6,515 nucleotides of DNA from Acidobacteriota bacterium (GCA_021799405.1 JAJZAL010000275.1:1-6515); one strand, 5' to 3'; shown: positions 1 through 5,739, counted from the stretch's first letter. Numbers and translations are program-made. The notes: generated by a model not told the origin, from the sequence alone.

Positions 1-745
1 CGGCCCCGGCCAGGATGGCGGCCCTGGTATTCGCGACTCCCAGACCCCGATCCGTATGGCCGTGAAATCCAAAGCTGGCCTCGGGGAAATCCCGCTTCAA
101 ACCACCGATCACATGCGCAACTTCCTCGGGACTCGCTCCGCCGGTAGTGTCGCAGACAACAATCCGGCTTACCTTCTGGCGGGCACATTGTTCGGTCAGG
201 CGATGGAAGTAGTCCAGGCTGCGCTTGCCTTCCTCAGCGTCCCAGGCTAGGCCGTTTTCGCGGCGGCCGCAGGCTGCGTCCATGGCGTGTTCCAGATCCA
301 CCAGCACTTCCAGGCCGTGGTCGTGCAGAAACGCGATGGTCTCGTAGGCCATCAGGAGGTTTTCTTCCGGAGTCGTCTCCAAAGACCTCGTGATATCCAA
401 AAGCCGCGATTTAACCACAACCACCGCAACTGGAATACGCTCTTTGTTGGCAAGAATGAAGCGCACGTCGGGCCAGTCTGCGACCTTGGCGCCGCGGCCG
501 CGGCTTCTGCCAAAGAGCGCCAGCTTCATCGATCCCGTCTCCACCGAAGACAATGCGGCCGTGAGTTTCTCTACAAACTGGTTCGCTCCGGCAAAGCCAA
601 TCTCGGCATAGCGGACCCCGAAAGCCGCCATGCGCTGCAAAAAGCCAACCGCGTCCGGCACAGAAATTTCGAGATTCGGCTGTTGCAGACCGTCGCGCAG
701 ACTTGTGTCGAACAGCTCGACCTTTCTGATTTCAGTTTCCTTCAC
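1..745 (-). CDS. Citramalate/2-isopropylmalate synthase-like DRE-TIM enzyme, N-terminal part (runs off the left edge)
   Basis: The 248 visible codons form most of an HMGL-like (DRE-TIM) barrel, the class that joins acetyl-CoA to a 2-oxo acid. Seen: the start-strand motif FDTSLRDG (residues 12-19) with the Arg17-Asp18 pair; LFGRSRGRG (77-85) and DLEH (150-153), which align with the citramalate synthase segments AFGSTRRKG and DAEHF; CDTTGG (198-203); and the metal-binding HGH (228-230) followed by TD. From family knowledge, (R)-citramalate synthase uses pyruvate and feeds isoleucine synthesis. Several usually constant residues differ here (HND is HTD, DTNGG is DTTGG), so the substrate is uncertain. 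The GTG at 745 is chosen because GGGAG lies 9 bases upstream and it fits the family's N terminus. An in-frame ATG at 862 would add 39 unfamiliar residues and has no clear ribosome site. The regulatory C-terminal domain, if present, lies outside the window. It is divergent from the threonine aldolase gene. Confidence 0.82.
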   Translation of the reverse strand, partial: MKETEIRKVELFDTSLRDGLQQPNLEISVPDAVGFLQRMAAFGVRYAEIGFAGANQFVEKLTAALSSVETGSMKLALFGRSRGRGAKVADWPDVRFILANKERIPVAVVVVKSRLLDITRSLETTPEENLLMAYETIAFLHDHGLEVLVDLEHAMDAACGRRENGLAWDAEEGKRSLDYFHRLTEQCARQKVSRIVVCDTTGGASPEEVAHVIGGLKRDFPEASFGFHGHTDRGLGVANTRAAILAGA

Positions 746-754
746 TTGTGCCTG

Positions 755-759
755 CTCCC
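755..759 (-). promoter_or_regulatory. Ribosome binding site deciding the GTG start of the citramalate synthase-like gene
   Basis: Read on the minus strand, GGGAG sits 9 bases before GTG at 745-743. The competing in-frame ATG at 862-860 is preceded by no purine-rich stretch of this kind, so the GTG start is preferred. Confidence 0.55.
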
Positions 760-781
760 GATAAGAAAGCGCCCGTTTCCG

Positions 782-793
782 GGGAAATTTCCC
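782..793. promoter_or_regulatory. Perfect 12-bp palindrome GGGAAATTTCCC, possible operator
   Basis: The 12 bases are exactly self-complementary with an AAATTT core. They lie 37 bases upstream of the GTG start of the citramalate synthase-like gene. This is a plausible place for a repressor site in the leader or promoter, but no factor is recognised and function is inferred from position and symmetry only. Confidence 0.3.
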
Positions 794-926
794 GGCCGCG
801 CCCCCTTCTATATGGTACGCCGCTGAAGCGGCCCCAGCCCTCCGGCTGTAAATCTTCAGCATGGAGACACTTGCCAGGCAGACGAAAGAATACCTGTTCC
901 GATACCTCGCCAAAAGCCGGAAAAAT

Positions 927-1021
927 TGAACTCACATTTTGAACCGGAGGCGGCCGATCCAACTCGCCGAAGTGACGGCAGAAGCATCACAGGCAGATAT
1001 CTGTGGCAAACTGTGAGTTCA
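927..1021. repeat. Widely spaced 10-bp inverted repeat (TGAACTCACA / TGTGAGTTCA)
   Basis: TGAACTCACA at 927-936 and its exact complement TGTGAGTTCA at 1012-1021 are 75 bases apart, inside the divergent control region. The spacing is long for a transcript hairpin but suits two sites for one regulator in opposite orientation, possibly looped. CAGATATCTG (994-1003) lies between them. A 10-bp complementary match is unlikely, though not impossible, by chance in 350 bases. Confidence 0.4.
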
Positions 1022-1025
1022 CTCT

Positions 1026-1046
1026 GCAGCCGGTAGTGCCGGCTGC
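1026..1046 (+). promoter_or_regulatory. GC-rich stem-loop upstream of the threonine aldolase gene (terminator- or attenuator-like)
   Basis: GCAGCCGG (1026-1033) pairs perfectly with CCGGCTGC (1039-1046) around a 5-base loop. A pyrimidine-rich stretch with scattered T runs follows (1047-1060). The 3' arm ends 55 bases before the ATG at 1102. It could be a leader hairpin or an intrinsic terminator stopping upstream read-through. The T tract is interrupted, so termination is uncertain. Confidence 0.35.
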
Positions 1047-1101
1047 TATCGTCTTCTATTTGTGTCACTGTCCACTGCTATTTTGATAAAAGGAAGATGC
1101 A

Positions 1102-2166
1102 ATGACCGAGATCGACGGGAAAGACCTGCTTCAACAGTTTGCAAGCGATAACTACGCTGGAATCTGCCCGGAGGCGTGGCATGCCATCGAAGCCGCGAAT
1201 CACGGGCATGTTACTGCCTACGGAGACGATCCGTGGACGGAGAAGGCCTCGGATGCATTTCGCGGTCTCTTTGAAAGGGACTGCGAAGTCTACTTTGTTT
1301 TCAATGGCACCGCCGCCAATTCGCTTGCTCTGGCCTCACTGTGCCAGTCTTACCACGGTGTTATCTGCTGCGACCAGTCCCACGTGGAAACCGACGAGTG
1401 CGGCGCGCCGGAGTTTTTCTCCAATGGCTCAAAACTCCTGGTGGCGCCCAGCACAGATGGGAAACTTAAGCCGGCATCGATCCGCGAGTTAGCCACCAAG
1501 CGCCAGGATATTCACTATCCGAAGCCGCGCGTGGTAACTATTACCCAACCAACCGAAACGGGGCACGTCTATACCATTGCGGAATTGTGCGCCATTGCCG
1601 ATGAGTGCAAAACTCACGGGTTATATCTCCACATGGACGGCGCGCGCTTTGCCAATGCCTGCGCAAGCCTGGGTTGCACACCGGCGGAAATCACGTGGAA
1701 GAGCGGCGTAGATGTTCTCTGCTTCGGAGGCACAAAGAATGGAATGCCGGTGGGAGAAGCTGTACTGTTCTTCGATCGCAAGCTGGCCGCTGATTTCGAC
1801 TACCGCTGCAAGCAGGCCGGACAGTTGGCCTCGAAGATGCGCTTCCTTGCCGCGCCGTGGGTCGGAATGCTCGAAAGCGGAGCCTGGCTGCGGAATGGCA
1901 TGCATGCCAACCGATGCGCGAGACACTTCGCGGCACAAATCGATTCCATTCCCGGCATTCAAATCATGGGGCAGGTGGAAGCCAATGCCGTGTTCTTGTC
2001 GGCGCCTGAAAGAATTCTCGGTTCTATCCGCAAGCGCGGCTGGAAGTTTTATACCTTCATCGGCGGCGCGGCACGATTTATGTTCTCCTGGGATACCAAT
2101 CCCGCACGCATAGACGATTTATGCCGGGACCTGCGGGAGTGCGCGGAGCTGGCACTGCAAAGCTGA
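1102..2166 (+). CDS. ltaE: Low-specificity L-threonine aldolase (PLP-dependent beta-eliminating lyase family)
   Basis: A cytosolic fold-type I PLP enzyme that splits L-threonine and allo-threonine to glycine and acetaldehyde. The 354-residue length is typical. Seen: SDNYAG near the N terminus (residues 15-20); the phosphate-binding NGTAAN (68-73); His94, probably the residue stacking on the cofactor ring, followed by the acidic ETDE; HMDGAR (177-182), whose Asp179 should pair with the pyridine nitrogen; and FGGTKNG (208-214), with Lys212 as the Schiff-base lysine. The start is fixed by AGGAAG 5 bases upstream of the ATG. It stands alone, divergent from the synthase-like gene, with no obvious terminator directly behind it. 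Related aldolases acting on other beta-hydroxy amino acids (phenylserine, hydroxytrimethyllysine) share these motifs, so exact substrate preference is not readable. The family call is firm; the symbol is by homology. Confidence 0.93.
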   Translation: MTEIDGKDLLQQFASDNYAGICPEAWHAIEAANHGHVTAYGDDPWTEKASDAFRGLFERDCEVYFVFNGTAANSLALASLCQSYHGVICCDQSHVETDECGAPEFFSNGSKLLVAPSTDGKLKPASIRELATKRQDIHYPKPRVVTITQPTETGHVYTIAELCAIADECKTHGLYLHMDGARFANACASLGCTPAEITWKSGVDVLCFGGTKNGMPVGEAVLFFDRKLAADFDYRCKQAGQLASKMRFLAAPWVGMLESGAWLRNGMHANRCARHFAAQIDSIPGIQIMGQVEANAVFLSAPERILGSIRKRGWKFYTFIGGAARFMFSWDTNPARIDDLCRDLRECAELALQS

Positions 2167-2396
2167 CGCTGAACAGCGAGGCTACCAGCGTGAAAGCCGT
2201 CACAGAAAGGCAACCCCGAAAAGTATATATTGCAACCTTATCCAAGATCTGAACGTCCCTAACTTATCGTGCTCCGAAGTCTTTGGGCCAAAATTGCAAT
2301 CGCGAAAGTTATGCGCCTGACAGAAGACATGGTGCTCTGCGCGGACGAGTTTGAGGCCGCCGAAGACCAATATATGGGATAACAGCACCCCGAATC

Positions 2397-2412
2397 GTCT
2401 ACGCCTGTAGAC
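2397..2412. promoter_or_regulatory. 16-base dyad GTCTAC-GCCT-GTAGAC, possible operator or weak hairpin
   Basis: Two perfect 6-base arms flank a 4-base GCCT centre. It ends 16 bases before the proposed -35 box of the small AT-hook gene, a position suited to a regulator. As RNA it would be a short hairpin followed, after 9 bases, by TTTTTGTTT, so a weak terminator role for upstream transcription is an alternative. Confidence 0.3.
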
Positions 2413-2428
2413 ATGTGTCACTTTTTGT

Positions 2429-2457
2429 TTGCAAAGAAATCCACAACCGGTTATTGT
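2429..2457 (+). promoter_or_regulatory. Possible sigma-70-type promoter for the small AT-hook gene
   Basis: TTGCAA (2429-2434) and TATTGT (2452-2457) are separated by exactly 17 bases, and each matches the housekeeping consensus at 4 of 6 positions. Transcription would start near 2464, giving a leader of about 80 bases. The consensus match is modest, so this is a proposal only. Confidence 0.3.
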
Positions 2458-2545
2458 ATTGCGAGGCAACCGCTCATTTGCCCGCTTGATTGAGAGTTAG
2501 CAAGATGGGCGCTGGGCTCATTCATCCAGTTAATTGGAGGGAAGT

Positions 2546-2803
2546 ATGGGGATAACGGAAATTCTGGCAACTGTGGATCGTGAGATTGCCCTGCTGCAAC
2601 AAGTGCGCGCATTATTGGGTGGTTCCGCAACTACGCCAAAAAGGAGGGCCGGCAGGCCAAGAAAAGCTGCGCCGGTTGCTCTGAAGACGCCCAAGAAGAG
2701 CAAAAGGCGGCTCACTCCCGAAGGACGGAGAAAGATCGCCGAAGCGGTCAAGCGCCGCTGGGCCGCGCAAAAGAAGGCTGCTGCAGCAACTGCTGCGAAG
2801 TAA
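2546..2803 (+). CDS. Small basic AT-hook protein with N-terminal coiled-coil-like helix; probable DNA-binding/nucleoid-associated protein
   Basis: An 85-residue, strongly basic protein with three visible parts. Residues 3-24 form a helix with hydrophobic residues at heptad spacing (Ile3, Val10, Leu17, Leu24, plus Ile6 and Val20), suggesting dimerisation. Residues 33-40 contain the AT-hook core Gly-Arg-Pro flanked by Arg and Lys, which in known proteins inserts in the minor groove of AT-rich DNA. Residues 56-77 carry LTPEGRRKIAEAV then KRRW, a basic helix resembling motifs common in small uncharacterised bacterial proteins and loosely NUMOD3-like. An Ala/Lys-rich tail follows. The ATG at 2546 is chosen because GGAGGG ends 4 bases upstream; a TTG at 2534 overlapping that site is rejected. 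The gene is monocistronic, with its own possible promoter and a strong hairpin behind it. The layout (oligomerisation helix plus AT-hook) recalls H-NS/Lsr2-type organisers by analogy only. Target and function are unknown. Confidence 0.8.
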   Translation: MGITEILATVDREIALLQQVRALLGGSATTPKRRAGRPRKAAPVALKTPKKSKRRLTPEGRRKIAEAVKRRWAAQKKAAAATAAK

Positions 2804-2819
2804 CTTGTTCACGACGGTT

Positions 2820-2872
2820 ATGACCCGCGAATGAAGCTAGCCTTTCTTTCGTTTGCTTTATTCGCGGGTTAT
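2820..2872 (+). terminator. Long stem-loop after the AT-hook gene, probable transcription terminator
   Basis: Bases 2820-2837 pair with 2855-2872 over 18 positions (16 Watson-Crick, 2 G-T wobble), including a perfect 10-bp core ACCCGCGAAT/ATTCGCGGGT. The loop is 17 bases and pyrimidine-rich. It begins 17 bases after the stop of the AT-hook gene and is followed by GGCTTACTTTTCC, so the U tract is short and displaced. It lies between convergent genes, and its symmetry could protect mRNA ends from both sides. Confidence 0.55.
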
Positions 2873-3066
2873 GGCTTACTTTTCCCGCAGGTTCGACAAA
2901 GACACGCTGTATGTTCGGGGGCCTTTGAGAGCTAACGTATCCAAAAAGAAGAAAACACGCGCCGGGCAGCAGCCGGAGAGGTGAAGAAGGTAGCTCAATG
3001 CGCTGCTATCACATCCGGCCGATGAGGTCAGGTTTGGTCAATGCTCTTCGGCAGAATAAATCGACT
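2873..3066. other. Convergent intergenic remainder with no supported gene
   Basis: About 190 bases separate the hairpin from the end of the oxidoreductase gene. The only notable content is a 37-codon plus-strand frame (ATG 2871 to TGA 2984) with a Lys-rich stretch; its ATG is buried in the hairpin's 3' arm and has no ribosome site. No clear minus-strand terminator for the oxidoreductase gene was found. Confidence 0.4.
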
Positions 3067-4089
3067 TTATGGCTCCGGAACCTCCCACCGGCCTGAGGCT
3101 GCGGAGCGAAAGACTGCGTCAATTACCGCCATATTCGCAATGGAATCCTCAAGCGAGACGGGAACCTCGGTGTTTTCCCAAACCGCCCTAGCGAATGCGT
3201 CTCCCTGGAAGGTGTATTGATCGCCGGCAGGGAAGGTTTCCGTCGTGATGCCCGCCCCTGTTAAATCGCCGCTGCTGTCAATGAAGATGCGTGTAGGCCG
3301 GTCGATGGGCGCGTTAAACGGGATTTCAACTTCAATCCGTCCGCGAGTTCCGAGAAATTGCACCCGCTGGTAAGGAATCAGCTGGGTGCTGCATGTAAAG
3401 ATGGATTGCCCGCCGGGAAACTCAAGCAGCGCCGAGGTGAGCCGGTCGATGCGTGTGTTGGGGTCGCGGTCGATGCATGCAATTACGCGAGCCGGCTCTT
3501 GCTCGAACCCGTACCGGGATACATGAATCAGGTAACAGCCGATGTCGTAGAGGGCGCCCCCGCCGCACTCGGTCTGGTTGCGGATGTTGGCCGAATCAAT
3601 ATTGAAGTAGCTGAAAAATCCCGTGACGGAGCGAAGCTGCCCTACGCGGCCCTCCCTGAGCAACTCTCGGACACGTTGCCACTGTGTGAAACTGCGAATC
3701 ATGAAGGCTTCGCTGATCTTGACGCCGGTGCGCGCACGCACTTCCAGCAGAGTCTTCGCTTCCGCCACAGTCAGGCTGAGCGGCTTTTCGCAGAGAACGT
3801 GTTTGCCGGCCTCGGCTGCCTTGATGGTCCAGGGAACATGAAACTGGTTCGGAAGAGGATTGTAAATGGCGTCGATGTCAGGATCGGCGAGCAATTCTTC
3901 ATACGATCCGTAGGCGGTTGGAATTTTCAGAGCTTCCGCTGCCTGGCGCGCCTTGGCCAGATTGCGGGATGCGATGGCGGCAACGGTCGTATGCTGACCC
4001 CGCTGCATGGCGGGAATCACTTTCTTTAATCCTATGTTGGCGGTGCTGAGTACGCCCCAGCGAAGTTTCTCAGGCATAGCAGCAATCAT
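3067..4089 (-). CDS. Gfo/Idh/MocA family NAD(P)-dependent oxidoreductase
   Basis: A 340-residue soluble dehydrogenase of the usual family length. The N-terminal Rossmann domain opens with LRWGVLSTANIG (residues 9-20), the nucleotide-binding turn in the variant form seen in the dihydrodiol/D-xylose dehydrogenase-like branch. LADPDIDAIYNPLPN (67-81) and CEKPLS (100-105) follow, with Lys102 the conserved catalytic/cofactor lysine. The C-terminal alpha/beta domain has GGGALYDIGCY (176-186), with Asp182 and His189 in the expected substrate-site region. The family oxidises or reduces sugars, inositols and related hydroxyl compounds; the substrate cannot be read here. The start is ambiguous: ATG 4089 or ATG 4077 (residue 5), neither with a good ribosome site, which fits translation coupled to the LOG gene ending 36 bases upstream. 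It is last in the probable adh-LOG-oxidoreductase unit. A RhaT-like transporter further upstream favours a sugar substrate by inference. Confidence 0.9.
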   Translation of the reverse strand: MIAAMPEKLRWGVLSTANIGLKKVIPAMQRGQHTTVAAIASRNLAKARQAAEALKIPTAYGSYEELLADPDIDAIYNPLPNQFHVPWTIKAAEAGKHVLCEKPLSLTVAEAKTLLEVRARTGVKISEAFMIRSFTQWQRVRELLREGRVGQLRSVTGFFSYFNIDSANIRNQTECGGGALYDIGCYLIHVSRYGFEQEPARVIACIDRDPNTRIDRLTSALLEFPGGQSIFTCSTQLIPYQRVQFLGTRGRIEVEIPFNAPIDRPTRIFIDSSGDLTGAGITTETFPAGDQYTFQGDAFARAVWENTEVPVSLEDSIANMAVIDAVFRSAASGRWEVPEP

Positions 4090-4125
4090 ACAGCCCGCAT
4101 TTGACCGGAAGTAAGTCCCATGGCC

Positions 4126-4689
4126 TCACGGCCGGACTACAACGAGATCAATCGCCTGAGCGGCCGTGGCAACCACCCGCAGCAGTTTCCGATTCTTTGC
4201 ATTCAGAAAACCGGCTGCCACCGTTGAATCCAGAAAGGCCAGCAGCCCATCCCAATACCCTGCCGTATTGATCAGGATGCAAGGCTTGTCATGCAGTCCC
4301 AACTGCGCCCAGGTAACTGCCTCAAGCATCTCGTCAAGCGTGCCGTAGCCGCCGGGTAGCGCGACAAACGCATCGGCAAGCTCTGCCATGCGGGCCTTGC
4401 GCTCGTGCATGGTTGGAACCATCTCCAGCGCCGTCAGCCCGGTGTGGGCTATCTCCCTACCCGCCAACAATTGTGGCAAAACTCCGGTAACGCGCGCGCC
4501 TCCGGCCAGAGCCGCATCCGCCACTGCCCCCATCAGGCCGACGCAGGCTCCGCCGTAAACCATCTCCAGGCCTGACGCCGCAATGGCCGCGCCCAGCGCC
4601 CCGGCTTCAGCAAGAAAAATGGGGTGATTTCCATCGGATGAGCCGCAGTAAACAGCGACACGTCGGGCACGCGAATCGAGCGGAGTCAT
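4126..4689 (-). CDS. LOG family protein (TIGR00730 Rossmann fold; cytokinin riboside 5'-monophosphate phosphoribohydrolase-type)
   Basis: A 187-residue cytosolic protein of normal LOG length. Seen: VAVYCGSSDG near the N terminus (residues 11-20); the nucleotide-binding strand and loop MVYGGACVGLMG (43-54); MHERK (94-98), with Arg97 and Lys98; and the family signature PGGYGTLDE (112-120), whose Glu120 with the glycine loop forms the active site. Characterised members hydrolyse the N-glycosidic bond of nucleoside 5'-monophosphates, releasing free base and ribose 5-phosphate. In plants and some actinobacteria and plant-associated bacteria this activates cytokinins; in most bacteria the physiological role is unclear. 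The conserved residues argue for an active enzyme rather than a Lys-decarboxylase, the old misannotation. It sits between the alcohol dehydrogenase (57-base gap) and the Gfo/Idh/MocA gene (36-base gap), all on one strand. The ribosome site before ATG 4689 is weak (GAAAG). Confidence 0.92.
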   Translation of the reverse strand: MTPLDSRARRVAVYCGSSDGNHPIFLAEAGALGAAIAASGLEMVYGGACVGLMGAVADAALAGGARVTGVLPQLLAGREIAHTGLTALEMVPTMHERKARMAELADAFVALPGGYGTLDEMLEAVTWAQLGLHDKPCILINTAGYWDGLLAFLDSTVAAGFLNAKNRKLLRVVATAAQAIDLVVVRP

Positions 4690-4746
4690 TACGCTTTCAG
4701 GATAACCCGAACTTCTACATGCTGTTGGCGTAGCAGCAACGGATTG

Positions 4747-5739
4747 CTAAACGACAATCACGACCGAGCCGTCTGCGCTCTCATGCTTCACAGCCTCAAG
4801 AGCCTGATTGGCACTCTCCAAAGGAAATGTGGTCACGCGCGGGCGGAAATCAATTTCACGCGCCAGGGCAAGAAAGTCGCGCGCATCCTGCCTTGTCATA
4901 TTGGCAACACTGCGCAATTGGCGTTCGCCCCAGAGCAGCTTGTCGTAGTCAAAGGCGGGCATCTGATCCAGGTGGATAGCATTGATGGCGACGACTCCGC
5001 CCTTGCGCAGAGCAGACAGAGCGCTAACAACCACCTTCCCGCTGGGAGCAAAAGTAACGGCACGATCCAGTTGTACCGGCGGCTTCGCGTCTTCGTCGCC
5101 CACCCAGGTAGCGCCGCGCAACTCGGCCGCGCGACGGTGAGCCTCGCCGCGGGTGACAACGTAGACCTCACAATCCCATGCCTGAAGAATGCGAATGGCA
5201 AGCGATGCCGAGCTTCCAAAGCCGAAGAGTCCCACGCGCTCGCCCCGTTGCACTCCGGCAACGCGAAGACTGCGGAAGCCGATCATCCCGGCGCAAAGCA
5301 GAGGTGCAACCGTGGCTGCGTCGAGTCCCGCCGGCAACGGAAGTGCGAAATCCGCGCGGATCGCCGCGAACTCCGCATAGCCGCCGTTGACGGAGTAGCC
5401 AGTAAACACCGGGTGATCGCAGAGGTTCTCCATATCGTGGCAGCAGAACCAGCAATCGCCGTCTACACCGCCCATCCATGAAACGCCGGCAAGGGCCCCG
5501 ATGGGAAGATGCGGTGTTACGCCTTCCACCACTTCGCCCACAATCTGATGCCCGGGAATGATGCGCGGGTGGATGGGCGGCAGATCACCTTCAACGATGT
5601 GAAGGTCAGTGCGGCAAACGCCACAGGCAATCACCTTCAGCAGCACCTCACCGGTCTGTAACTGAGGCCGCGGAATCTCTTCGATCGAAAGCCATCGTCC
5701 CGCAGCCTTCGACGCGGAATCAAAGACAGCCGCCTTCAT
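4747..5739 (-). CDS. Zinc-dependent alcohol dehydrogenase, MDR superfamily (adh_fam_2-like)
   Basis: A 330-residue medium-chain dehydrogenase interconverting alcohols and aldehydes with NAD(P). Visible parts: GroES-like domain with ACGVCRTDLH (residues 38-47, catalytic-zinc ligand Cys42), PGHQIVGEV (62-70, His64) and LLCAG (147-151, probable third ligand Cys149); structural-zinc lobe at 93-107; Rossmann loop GLFGFGSSA (170-178). PGHQIVG, FTGY and NGGYAE match the subgroup that includes mycobacterial AdhA. The structural lobe keeps the C-x2-C-x2-C-x7-C spacing but the first position is Asp93, leaving Cys96, Cys99 and Cys107 (Cys100 is extra). The substrate is unknown; short primary alcohols or aldehydes are typical. 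The start is firm: GGAGG lies 7 bases before ATG 5739. It heads the likely three-gene unit and has a 228-base upstream spacer with dyad sequences. Confidence 0.92.
   Translation of the reverse strand: MKAAVFDSASKAAGRWLSIEEIPRPQLQTGEVLLKVIACGVCRTDLHIVEGDLPPIHPRIIPGHQIVGEVVEGVTPHLPIGALAGVSWMGGVDGDCWFCCHDMENLCDHPVFTGYSVNGGYAEFAAIRADFALPLPAGLDAATVAPLLCAGMIGFRSLRVAGVQRGERVGLFGFGSSASLAIRILQAWDCEVYVVTRGEAHRRAAELRGATWVGDEDAKPPVQLDRAVTFAPSGKVVVSALSALRKGGVVAINAIHLDQMPAFDYDKLLWGERQLRSVANMTRQDARDFLALAREIDFRPRVTTFPLESANQALEAVKHESADGSVVIVV

Larger units (their letters stand above)
746..1101. other. Divergent intergenic region (about 356 bases) between two oppositely oriented genes
   Basis: This stretch must hold promoters for both the minus-strand synthase-like gene and the plus-strand threonine aldolase. 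It contains GGGAAATTTCCC (782-793), a small GCCGC/GCGGC stem with a 4-base loop (818-831), the 10-bp inverted repeat at 927-936 and 1012-1021, the palindrome CAGATATCTG (994-1003) and the stem-loop at 1026-1046. No convincing -35/-10 pair could be fixed on either strand. Short open frames here have no ribosome sites and no recognisable protein features. Confidence 0.6.
2167..2545. other. Intergenic spacer (about 379 bases), mostly without recognisable content
   Basis: The stretch is visibly richer in A+T than the flanking genes, notably at 2215-2290 and 2410-2465. It holds a 6-bp stem dyad (2397-2412) and a possible promoter (2429-2457) for the small downstream gene. A 38-codon frame (GTG at 2269 to a stop at 2385) and a minus-strand 89-codon frame starting at TTG 2469 lack ribosome sites and familiar motifs, and I do not call them. 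No strong terminator follows the threonine aldolase gene. Confidence 0.5.

Noticed and set aside
287..826. 179-codon plus-strand frame
   Set aside because: It lies antisense to the synthase-like gene, whose minus-strand frame has clear family motifs. No ribosome site or protein motif is seen; it is a shadow of third-position G/C bias.
860..862. ATG as alternative start of the synthase-like gene, adding 39 residues
   Set aside because: It has no ribosome site, and the extension is an unfamiliar low-complexity sequence covering the 12-bp palindrome. The GTG at 745 has GGGAG at good spacing.
732..962. 76-codon minus-strand frame overlapping the start of the synthase-like gene
   Set aside because: It is in a different frame from the motif-bearing gene, lies over the control region and has no recognisable domain.
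2269..2385. 38-codon plus-strand frame with an acidic C terminus
   Set aside because: It has a GTG start, no ribosome site and no recognisable similarity; it is too short to support from one sequence.
2200..2469. 89-codon minus-strand frame in the spacer after threonine aldolase
   Set aside because: It starts at TTG without a ribosome site, contains no known motif and overlaps the likely promoter of the AT-hook gene.
3358..4029. 223-codon plus-strand frame
   Set aside because: It is entirely antisense to the Gfo/Idh/MocA gene, which has intact motifs throughout.
4744..5481. 245-codon plus-strand frame
   Set aside because: It is antisense to the alcohol dehydrogenase gene and has no motif or ribosome site; it is explained by codon bias of the real gene.
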